Shown: positions 1 to 9,010 of the stretch, one piece after another
Layout of the letters: every line of letters begins with the position of its first letter
Numbering within the stretch: the stretch's first letter is position 1
Assembly (NCBI GenBank): GCA_016490735.1
Contig: JAEMWC010000125.1
Location: forward strand, 1-64,000
Reading direction: 5' to 3'
Source of the DNA: Pachyseris speciosa
Lineage: Eukaryota > Cnidaria > Anthozoa > Scleractinia > Pachyseridae
DNA length: 64,000 nucleotides
Made by a program: the position numbers and the translations under genes
The notes under the pieces: generated by a model
Seen by the model: only the letters and a program-made list of their open reading frames with translations
The model's database searches: none
Told to the model about the DNA's origin: nothing

Positions 1-586
1 ATATAATAACAATCTACTCGATTTCATATTCAGTTTATTTCTTCATTTTGAGCACAACAACTTCATTTTCTTCGAAGTTCTCTCTTTTAATTCGCGTAAA
101 AAGCATGAAAATCAAGAACTACTTAAAAGATACCCCGGAGGGTGAATTTCAACTGATAAAATTAAAGAGCAAAACACTTGTCTCAAGAAATTGTTAAATT
201 TTGGATCCACTTGTATGGTGCCCGGATTGTGTGGTTGAAAAAGAAAATGATTTAACGCTTCAAGGGCTTGTTCTGAATCAGTTTACCGCGGCATCTTGCA
301 GCTCACCACGAAAGTTCAATTTACAATTCACCGGCATTAATGGAAGCAACGAGTGGCTCAAACTTGGTGGAAGAAGTTCTTTCTTTGGACAAACCGTTTG
401 CTATTTTTGTAGATTCGTGTTTTCGTTTTAGTGGATGGATGCGTATTTTCAGGTCGTAGAAAGCTCGACAACACAGGTAACAAAAATAAAATTGACGCTT
501 AGCATTTGAGGTTTAATCGTTATTACTTTTGTTCTGGAATGAAACTTGTATTTTTGTCTCGACTGGATATAAATAACGATCTACTC
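1..586 (+). repeat. Junction-proximal 0.5 kb repeat, second-type copy (unit A)
   Basis: This corresponds to the second of two tandem 0.5 kb copies seen at the A/B junction (17324-17890). It contains a short frame starting at 105 that is broken here by loss of one T near 150, and a donor-like AGGTAAC near 476. I see no recognisable gene. It may belong to a long terminal repeat of the upstream BEL/Pao element, but I could not define terminal dinucleotides or a primer-binding site. Confidence 0.6.
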
Positions 587-975
587 GTCTTGGACACAAA
601 GACGTAGCTAGTAGAGTTGCTTGTTAGTTGTTTTGCAAGCGAATGAGTGTTTTCCTCTGCTTGGCTGACCATACATGATTTTTGACGTCAGTGTTTCTAT
701 AGTGTTAAGAACTGAAAGAAGCGTTTGCCCTTATGTTATTGACACGTAATCGCAATAAGTCCTCGTAAAGTATCTTTCATGTTTTGCGCGACGAGGTCAA
801 TTTCAGTGAATTTCTGAAAACACAAGTGATATTAATCCTTACTTTTACTCGGGCCCATGCGATTACCTATCCAAACTATCAGGATTGTTTAATTTCCTTT
901 TTCTCTTTCTACGACATTTAAGTTTATGTCTAAGTTTAACGTACTACGAAATATGTTTGTTAAGCCCCGGCTAAA
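587..975. other. Spacer without a recognisable gene (unit A)
   Basis: AT-rich sequence between the junction segment and the 346 bp inverted-repeat element. There are no open frames of interest and no RNA-like fold that I can support. The equivalent stretches are 17891-18280, 33272-33661 and 50278-50666. Confidence 0.6.
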
Positions 976-1321
976 GATCAAACATTTTCATCCAACATCG
1001 TGTTTGTCACCCATAACGTTTGGTGGCTAAATGCATAGCAATGTTTGACCAAACAGCGGACCAAGTGAGTTCAAAAAATGACTTTTTCGTATTATCGCTG
1101 AAATTTTCGACGTTATGTGGTTTATTTGGTTGCTTTTTACAGTTTGTCTACGATTGCTTGTTGGAGTGGCTAAACTATCAAACATTTGTTCGTAATGCGA
1201 AATTTTGGATGAACATGTTTGATCTAAATCAAACATGGAAAGCCATTTAATGCACTATTGTGAGAGGTGGCTAAACGATGAAACATGCTCTTCCAACGAC
1301 GCTAGATGAAAATATTTGATC
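976..1321. mobile_element. 346 bp MITE-like element with terminal inverted repeats (unit A)
   Basis: The left end reads GATCAAACATTTTCATCCA, and the right end read on the other strand is GATCAAATATTTTCATCTA, giving 19 bp ends with two mismatches. Inside, a motif close to GTGGCTAAACNATNAAACAT occurs three times (about 1021, 1164, 1265), and ATGTTTGATCTAAATCAAAC near 1215 is almost palindromic. There is no transposase frame. No target-site duplication could be fixed, because all four units carry the insertion. Confidence 0.5.
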
Positions 1322-1918
1322 ATTCTTAGATTACTAAAAAATTTTTTTTCGAGCAGACACCCGCGTCGATTGTTTTCTTGTAATGTTTTGAGGTTTTTGA
1401 ACCACAGTCAATTCCTGTTGACTGCTCTAAAAACAAAATATTTGCGCAAGGAAAGCCATGCGGTATTGCTCAATACCAATAAAAAAATAATAATCGTGGA
1501 GCTCCGCTTTAAGGCGGGCGAGTTTTTTGAACAGCTTAAAAAAAACGCATGCCGCAGGAGTTTACATTAAGTGACATGAAGGCATTTAAAGAATTCATTA
1601 TTTCTCTTGGAAATAAAATTTGGCTAAGTTGTGAGGTAAACAAAGTAAATTTCATTCAGCGTAAAAACTGCCTTCGTTATCTCGCCCTGTCCAGGTATTT
1701 GGCTCTCGTAGTTTGTTGTATTTTGATCTAATTTTTTTCTGTGGTATGTTGCTTGTTCGTTTTTTTTGCCATTTTGATGATTTTGTTGTTTTTGTAGCCG
1801 TCGAGATAAGTTTGCTGTAGAGGTATTTTTGCTGTCGTTGCCTTCTATTTTCAAGGCATTGTACTAAAGGTAAAGAACACGAACTTTTCCAGTATAACAT
1901 TATTTTAACAGGTAATAG
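1322..1918 (+). other. Stretch before the L1 ORF1 tail; one small unidentified frame (unit A)
   Basis: An ATG frame of 60 codons at 1549-1731 is open here, at 34239 and at 51243, but broken by one missing T in unit B near 18930. Across the diverged D copy I see one amino-acid change and two silent changes in the first 45 codons, too few to infer selection. It could be a relic of the LINE ORF1 N-terminal part. The T-rich stretch 1735-1800 resembles 5' ends of non-coding or intronic DNA. Nothing else is supported. Confidence 0.25.
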
Positions 1919-2153
1919 GAATATCGAATTCCAAAGGGTTTTACTGACCGTAAAAAGGTTCGCAGGAAGGCAAGGGCACTGAAGGGAACTGCTTTTGTAT
2001 AATACGATCGAGGACCTGCCTAAGGAACTGATTGACAGGCGACGTTTTCTGCTGCCCAACTTAAAAGCTGCGAAGGAGCAAGGGTAGAGAGCCCACTTTA
2101 GCGATTTAGAGCTGGACAAGCTGTATGTCAATGATAACTTGGTCTCAGAGTAA
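1919..2153 (+). mobile_element. L1-like LINE, ORF1 C-terminal fragment (unit A)
   Basis: Reading frames here resemble the C-terminal part of L1-type ORF1 nucleic-acid-binding proteins. Near 2005-2060 the frame gives an acidic stretch followed by KELIDRRRFLLPNLKAAKEQ, and it then ends LDKLYVNDNLVSE before TAA at 2151. ORF1 of L1 binds its own RNA as a chaperone. This fragment has an internal stop (TAG after GAGCAAGGG, about 2083) and a frame change near 1975, so it is dead. Family assignment is by recognition. Confidence 0.6.
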
Positions 2154-2391
2154 AACCTAATTAATTCGATTGTCGGTTTTTGCAGCTTCTTTTGATTTCA
2201 CGTAGCCATTTGACAATTTTACGTTGTGTAATTATCGTTTTTTCTGGGAGCTGGGATGATTTTGAAATATAAATCTATCGAAAGCAGAGATGCAAGTAGC
2301 AATGCCACGACCACGAAGTGCTTGCTTCATGTGGATGTTATTTTGTGCATGTGTGTATGTTCTCTTTTTTTACTGGGGAAAATATAGTGAT

Positions 2392-4236
2392 ATCAAAATG
2401 GAAATAAGAGTCAGTGCTTACCATCACTTATTCAAAGTAGAAAGCAAGAAATGTCTCGCAAAAAAGAACAAGACCGGAACGAAAGACTGGAAGAACTAGA
2501 CAATGTCCTTTGCCAGGAAAATAACGCTAACGAAATTAAAGAAAAACAAAAGGAAACATTAGACTAAAACAGTAAGTTTTAATACTTTACGAAAACAAAG
2601 GATAAGGTGCAATCATCCGGTCTAAAGCCAGGTCGATTGAGTTAGGCGAACAGCCAACAAAATATTTCTTCAATTTAGAAAAGCGAAATTATAATCGTAA
2701 AATAATCAGAGAAGTGAAACGGTAGGAGGGAGAAATTTTACACGAAGAAAAGGAGATATTATTGAATATTGAACATTTTTAGAGAGATCTGTTTACATCC
2801 AACCGTGCGGAAAGTACATGCGACTCATTCGAATCTTTTGTCGAGAACCTTGAAACACCAAAACTTCAGGATAACGAACGTGACAAATTCGAAGGAGAAA
2901 TCTCTCTTAAAGAATACAATAATGTCATGCGGACATTCGCTAAAGGGAAATCCCCAGGTGATGACGGACTCGCGTGGGAGTTCTACAACTGTTTTTTTGA
3001 CTTGTTGGGACAAGATTTAGTTGAGTGCTTTAACATGTCGTTTTACCTAAAGAAGATTCAAATCCTACTTATCTCTCTAACTGGCGACCAATAACTCTCC
3101 TTAATATAGATTACAAAATTGCATCCAAAGTTATAGCTAAAAGTCCTAACGCACTTAATCAATCCGGATCAATCAGGTTTCATTAAAGGGAGATACACTG
3201 ACCAAAATATTAGACTGATAAACGACATATGACAAACAAAAAAGAAAAAATGATAATTACAATTTTGAGGAAAGATTGCAAAAACTAACTAGTTTGGATC
3301 TCGAGATTCTTAATAAAGGACCAAAGGAATGAGTCCTGGAAGGTAATTCCATTTTTTGTTTTGATAAGTAGGGTGGGTTTAAATTTTTGTTTCGTTGTAA
3401 TTATGACCAAACATTTCCTGAGAAGGCACATTTCCCAAACTTTTACAACTTATTGTTACATTATTTCGCTGAACTTAAATCCTCTTACCATCCCCAAGAC
3501 AGTGACAAGGAATGGGCTATATCCAATAACAAACAAAATCGCATAAATGGTCGAACAATTTTCTATTGGAGCTGGTATAAAAGGACTGCTACTGTTATTC
3601 AAGAACTTCTGCGAGCGGATGGGAAGTTCCGCTCTCACGCAGAGTTCGTTGCAAAATACGATTTTTACTCCAATTTCTTAAGTAACATGCAGGTTGTATC
3701 GGTAATCCCACAGCCTCTTATTCATAGGGCAAGTGCAAAACTAATGGATAAATCAGCCTTTTTTTCAGCGAGCGAGTGGCAACTAACTACTGATATCACT
3801 AAAAATTTGCTAAATATGAAAAATAGGTATTATTATACTGGCTTCTGATAAAAGATCCGAGGTACAAACATACTTTGAAGGGGATTGAAAAATGGCAGAG
3901 AGATTTACAGTCACACGCCACCACGATTGATTCTTTTCTTAGCAGTGCATAAGGATAGTTATGCAGGTTGTATCGGCAAACTCACAGCCTCTTGTTGATA
4001 GGGCAAGAGCAAAATTAATGGACAAATCCACCTTTATTTCAGCGAGCGAGTTCCAACTAACTACTGATATCACTATAAACTTGCTTAAAATGAAAAATAG
4101 GTATTATTACTGGCTTCTGATAAAAGATCCGAGGTACAAACATACATTGAAGGGAATTGAAAAATGGCAGAGAGATTTACAGTCACACGCCACCACGATT
4201 GATTATTTTTTCAGCAGTGCAAAAGGAGAGTTATAA
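2392..4236 (+). mobile_element. L1-like LINE, ORF2 reverse transcriptase remnant (unit A)
   Basis: Fragmented frames follow the order of an L1-type ORF2. There is a basic linker after a missing endonuclease (IKMEIRVS at 2392), then EQPTKYFFNLEKRNYNRKII near 2649, GKSPGDDGL near 2944, NWRPITLLNIDYKIAS near 3079, SGFIKGRYTDQNIRLIND near 3171, then a jump to the C-terminal region (INGRTIFYWSW near 3541). The YxDD catalytic segment is absent and the frame shifts many times. ORF2 normally nicks target DNA and reverse-transcribes the element's RNA; this copy cannot. About 260 bp near 3281 that survive in unit D have been deleted. Confidence 0.8.
3687..4236 (+). repeat. 274 bp direct tandem duplication at the L1 3' end (unit A)
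   Basis: Two head-to-tail copies begin ATGCAGGTTGTATCGG at 3687 and 3961. Each encodes the last ORF2 segment (LMDKS, SASE, QLTTDIT, KMKNRYYY). The first copy is frame-broken near 3838; the second is open to TAA at 4234. The duplication sits in all units, so it is older than the array. Confidence 0.85.
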
Positions 4237-5361
4237 CTAAGCCGTCTGTAAAAGGTTCAGCAGCCAAGACAACCTTTCATAATTGAGCTGTCTGAAAAAG
4301 GTCCAGAAGCAGAGAGAAGAGGATCGGATCCTGGTTTGGTTGGCATTTTTTCCAGCATTAAGAAGGCAACCGGGAAAGCTCTCTGATCTTTGGATGCTAA
4401 CGGCAAATGATCTGAAAAGACAGAAAATAATGTAGTAAGTGACGGACGGAGAGACCGAGGACGTGTTATGATCAGTAGGTGAAGTAATGGGTGGGTAAGG
4501 CACAGAGGTTGGTTTGTGAATGACAAAGAATTCAACTGAGTCACTTCTTAATGATACCGGCGAAACGTATGTATACAAACAGATCTCTTATTTCGCCGGA
4601 CAAAAATTTTAATTTAAAAAGAAAATGACGGTGAATATAAAGGCCATGCAACAATCTCACGGTTCTTGGTAGGCTTTGTTTGAAAATACTCTTTTAGTTT
4701 TGGGTAAACTCAAATTCGCAGGGAAGAGTTCGATACTTTTTCTCCCCCGCTGTAAGAAAATGAACCCAGTGTGACCTTGGAATATACGCGTTCGCCTGTT
4801 TCAACATTGAGATAAATACTGTAAGGCGTGAATTGTAAGCGTTGCTGAATTGAAATGAAATCTTTATTTAAGCGTTAGAGGACACAAACAGCATAGGAGC
4901 ATTAATTATATAAATTAGAGGACAAAATTTATTTACCCTCTGTGTTACTATAAGTTACACTGCTGTAAATGGAAGCCTTTAGCATAAAGCCTAATCTTAA
5001 AGCAGTTACTGAAGTTAAAATTACAAAACCATTTAGGGCTCAACAGATGATTAAAGCTTCACCGACTATTTGAGGGAACCTGGGATGTTATTCCAAAAGA
5101 AAAGCTTGAATTACACCGACATCACTGCATGTAAGAGAACGGTGTATCTTCCGTAAGCCACTTCCAGCCATCTCTATCCCCTTGTGATTGCAGAGTTCTT
5201 TCGTCATGTGCATCAACCAAAATAGAGCTGCAGCTAGTTTTAAAGAGATTTAATAAGCGTCCCCTCGCTTAACCGCTCTCCTTCAAATACGGTAATCCGA
5301 TGACAAACAAACCAATTTCGTGCCATTAAACCTCACAGTTTGCGGATTTTGGCGATCTTAC
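4237..5361. other. Non-coding stretch after L1 (unit A)
   Basis: I read the first 350 bp as L1 3' untranslated sequence. Minus-strand frames of 95 and 113 codons at 4237-4578 show no family features, and their low-complexity Ser/Thr/Pro composition suggests chance frames. From 4590 to 5290 I see only AT-rich unique sequence. The inverted copy of the mid-unit repeat starts near 5295. Confidence 0.5.
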
Positions 5362-5545
5362 CTTTTCCATTTGTTGTCTTAAGTTCTTTTCCCTCCAGTG
5401 GGAGTGGTGTTCTTGCCTGATGCATAATCTGAATAGAGGAAAAAGGAATCGTTTGCGCCGGTGTAACATCAACTAATACCAATATATAGAAATGCGCCGA
5501 TTTAATAAACGTAAGTTAACGACTTACTTCGCCTACTGCAGACAT
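5362..5545 (-). pseudogene. Two exon-like blocks with splice signals, 5' end of an unidentified gene (unit A)
   Basis: On the minus strand, an ATG at 5545 opens six codons (MSAVGE, 5545-5528) followed at once by GTAAGTC. A 99 bp gap ends in a pyrimidine-rich CTATTCAG at 5429, and a 67 bp block (5428-5362) continues in the same frame (IMHQARTPLPLEGKELKTTN) to a second donor GTAAG. Start, donor, acceptor and donor in register are unlikely by chance, and all four units keep them. No third exon is visible. It could be a captured 5' end of a host gene or a transposon's own promoter-exon module. The protein family is not recognised. Confidence 0.4.
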
Positions 5546-5822
5546 ATTTGCCTAAAGGATAAAATGATTGGGATCCTGAAGTTTACGGTTTTTAACACGG
5601 CTTAATTTGAAGCGCCTCAGCAACGGACAAAATACAACTTGACTTTCCACAAATCAGGAAAGAAAGCTATGAGGAGAAAGCCGCAGGTTGAACTTTTATA
5701 TGGGACGTTGTGAAACCCATGATGTACTTGTGTTTGCAGCATGACCGGATTTAGTCACGATTCCCCGCATTGTACGGTAGCGACGGTTTTGACACTGACG
5801 AATTGGCGCTGAGAACATGCAT

Positions 5823-7310
5823 GAAATTGGTTTGTTTGTCATCAAATATTGTCCTTATATTAAATTACCAAATCAGGCAGCACGAGTTAAGCACTCGATA
5901 GGGTTGTGACATCAGATTCGATGAATTGAAATAAATTAGTTAAACTCTCCGAAAGAAACAATAATGAGCCAACCAAAACCTTTACGGATCAACAGTGAAT
6001 ACGAAACCTAATCTTCGAAATAATGATAATAAATTGCTCCTTTACAAACCTCGGGAAGAAAGCATTAAAAAAACTTTTCACTAAAGTTTTAAATTACGTC
6101 CCAGGATATCTTAAAAAGTGGAGGGAATCGTGACCAGAGGGAATCAATTCCCGTGAAAGGAATCTACCCTAGACCTAATCTGATCATGCTGCTACCACAA
6201 GAACAGCATGGGTACCAAAATACCCCATAATTATCAAAGTTCGACCTGCGGCTTTCTTCTCACATAACTTCCTTTATTATTCGTCCAAAGCCAAGTTGTC
6301 GTCTGTTTCTGACGCACTTCAAATTCAGCCGTGTTCAGATATATTATGCATCAGGCAGGAACATCAATCCCACTGGAGGAAAGAGAACTGAGAACAGCAG
6401 ATGGAAAAGGTAAGAACTTCAAAATATCCGTAAAAAATGTGAGGTATTAATTGGACAAAATTGGTTTGTTTGTCATCAAATATTGGTCTCCTTGTATTTA
6501 ATTAGCAAATCAGGCAGCACGAGTTCTCACTCGATAGGCTTGTGACATCAGGTTGGATGATATCAGTCAAAGTCTTAAAATAAAATAAAACTCTCCGAAA
6601 GAATCAATAATGAGCCCACTAAAGCTTTACAGATAAATGGTGAATACTAACTTGCTTCTTTACAAACCTCAGAAAGAAAGAATTAAAAAAACTAAACTAA
6701 GTAAAGTTTTAAACGACGTCCCATGTTTTCTCAAACAGTGGAGGGAACCGTGATCAGAAGGAATCGATTCCCGTGGCAGGAATGGACCCTGGACCAAATG
6801 CGATCATTCCGCTACCACAAGAACAGCATGGGTACTACAATATCTCATATCAAATTTCAACCTCCGGCTTTTTTCTCATATAACTTCCCTTAATTATTCG
6901 TTGAAAGTCAAGTTGTCGTCTGTTTCTGAGGCAGGAACACTGGAGGGAAATGAACTGAGAACAACAGCTGGAAGAGGTAAGAACTTCAAAATATCTGCAA
7001 AAATGAGGTATTAATTGCACGAAATTGGTTTGTTTGTCATCAAATACTGATCTCCTTATAATAAAAATCAGGCAGCACGGGTTCTCACTCGATAGGCTTG
7101 TGACATCAGATTCGATGATATCCGTCAAAGTCGAAAAATAAAATTAAACTCTCCGAAAGAAACGATATGGAGCCCACAGATCAACGGTCAATACGAAACC
7201 TAATCTTCAAAATAACGATAATAAATTGCTTCTTTTAACCTAGGAACAAAAGCATTAAAAAAAATCTTTTTACTTAAGTTTGGAATGACGTCCCAGATTC
7301 TCTGAAACAG
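5823..7310 (+). repeat. Three tandem copies of a 0.56-0.64 kb repeat, with an inverted partner (unit A)
   Basis: Copies start at 5823, 6457 and 7021, each with AAATTGGTTTGTTTGTCATC. The first two are full and the third is partial. Each full copy ends in a plus-strand exon-like block flanked by AG and GTAAG (6339-6409; shortened at about 6926-6976). This is the inverted counterpart of the minus-strand exon 2 at 5362-5428, and the inverted similarity extends from about 5295 to 5430. Copies also share a GGGAATCNNTTCCCGTG inverted motif (about 6138, 6750). Confidence 0.8.
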
Positions 7311-7387
7311 TTGGTGAGGTTTTATATCTTTTTACTTAAGTTTGGAATGACGTCCCAGATTCTCTGAAACAGTTGGTGAGGATTTGA
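7264..7387 (+). repeat. 62 bp exact tandem duplication (unit A)
   Basis: The block from ATCTTTTTACTTAAG to GTTGGTGAGG is present twice with a 62 bp period. It is also doubled in B and C but single in D (56645-56707), which makes it a shared derived mark of A-C. Confidence 0.9.
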
Positions 7388-7743
7388 TCTTTTAAACGAG
7401 AGCCTTCATCTGTTAAAACCTAGTAAACGATTTTGTAATTTTAACCGTTCATTAAGGGCAAACAAATTTTCCGCCTTCTAATGTTTAGTTTGTATTTTTT
7501 GGAGTCCTTAAGAGCGAATGTCGCTAAGGCATGAGCAAAATTGGAAATGGGCAAACAAAACCTTCCTTGATACTTTGAGTGTAGTTAATCCTTGGGATGA
7601 AACTACTCACTGTGAAGAAAAACCTGAGCTGAGCATCAGGGGTGGGGGAGGGGGGGGGGGGAAGTTTAGGCCTCAAAAAGAATTTTTTGGACAATTCACA
7701 CCTTGACATTTGGAGTTTTGACAGCAAAATATTTCAAAACGCA
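7388..7743. other. Spacer with a poly(G) tract upstream of the Penelope element (unit A)
   Basis: The tract at 7650-7661 is 12 G after GGGGTGGGGGA. Equivalent tracts are 11 G in B (near 24408), 12 G in C (near 40358) and a fused 17 G run in D (56930-56946), where the interrupting A is lost. The 15 bp around 7614 that C and D keep are missing here and in B. Confidence 0.7.
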
Positions 7744-9010
7744 ACTTTTTGATCTATCTTCCTACTTAGCCGATATATTATCTCCCCTAACAGGGAACTC
7801 AGAGTACACAGTTGACAACTCAGCTCATTTTGTGTCCATTGTGAACGGTGAAAAGAGTACTAGAAAACGAGATCATGGTGTCTTTCGACGTAGTGTCTCT
7901 GTTTACGAAAAGTAGAAGCTGATCCGTGCCTTGTCAACCGCACGACTCTAACACCTACGTAGATTGGAGACCTCTTTAGTTTCGTTCTTAGATCTACATA
8001 TTTCCAGTATGATGGACTGATTTACGAACAGCAAGAAGGAGCAGCCATGGGTAGCCCGGTATCCGCAGTGATAGCTAACCTCTACATGGAGGGTTTTGAG
8101 GAGCAAGCTTTGACATCGACGCCCTGTACACCTAAGATCTGGAAACGCTATGTGGATGACACCTTTACCATCTTAGATCGTGACAAAGTTGACTCGTTCT
8201 TACAACACCTCAATAGTCAACAGCCGACGATCCGTTTCACAATGGAAACTGAGAGTGACAACTCAATTCCCTTCCTTGATACGTTGATCATCAAGGATTC
8301 GAATGGATACTTCTCTACCAGTGTTTACAGAAAGCCTACACACACTGACCAGTACCTAGCGTATGATTCACACCATCCGCAATCTGTAAAACGCGGTATT
8401 GTCAAGTGCCTGTACGATCGATCTAAACACCTCACAACAAAATCATCGGTTATCTCTCATGAAAAGAAACACCTCTCATCTTGGATCCCACCTAGTGCGA
8501 CCTAAGGACATTGTCGATCTAGTAAAACAAGACGGAGTAGTCTACAAGATTCCCTGCGAATTCCGTAAGGTTTATAATGGAGAGACGCGAAAATCTATGC
8601 ATGAACGGATTAAGGAACACGATAGAGACATACGGCTTGCCCGAACCCAATCCTCCGCCGTTTCAAAACATAGCAACGCGACCGGACATTATCCCTCTAG
8701 GACGAAGTTAAATTTATTGACCGAGACCCACATTGGTACACCCGTAGGGTTGAAGAGGCTATTCACGTAAGACTTCACCCTAACAACATCAACAGGGACA
8801 GTGGAATTGAAATTCCTGAAGCGTGGATGCCCACGATCAAACAACACAGTCAATCAGTACCAAAGCGGACCGCTGAGCGAACAATTTCTGGTCTGAACGA
8901 CAAGGATCGAAATCGTCCAATCAACAACGGCCTGAACGAGGATGGAGACGCACCAATCACCACCAGCCACAGTGCTTCTTATACTCACACACCATCAAAA
9001 GCAACTTTAG
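7744..9010 (+). mobile_element. Penelope-like retroelement: reverse transcriptase and GIY-YIG endonuclease (unit A)
   Basis: The open frame 8047-8505 starts MGSPVSAVIANLYMEGFEEQ and carries the catalytic YVDD at 8149-8160, then IPFLDTLI and the YRKPTHTDQYL box typical of Penelope-like reverse transcriptases. A frame change near 8500 leads into the endonuclease part (KVYNGETRKS, ERIKEH, near 8560-8640), a degraded GIY-YIG domain, and then the C-terminal EAWMPTIKQHSQ region near 8815. Upstream N-terminal pieces (7744-8046) are frame-broken by a 38 bp deletion near 7908. Such elements reverse-transcribe their RNA at a nicked target; this copy lacks a continuous frame. Confidence 0.88.

Noticed and set aside
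1..586. Calling the junction segment a BEL/Pao LTR
   Set aside because: Location after pol fits, but no TG...CA ends, primer-binding site or polypurine tract could be fixed, and the segment is tandem rather than flanking a complete element.
4237..4578. Minus-strand frames of 95 and 113 codons, repeated in every unit
   Set aside because: They overlap in different frames, have Ser/Thr/Pro-rich low-complexity composition and no domain. Repetition only reflects the duplication.
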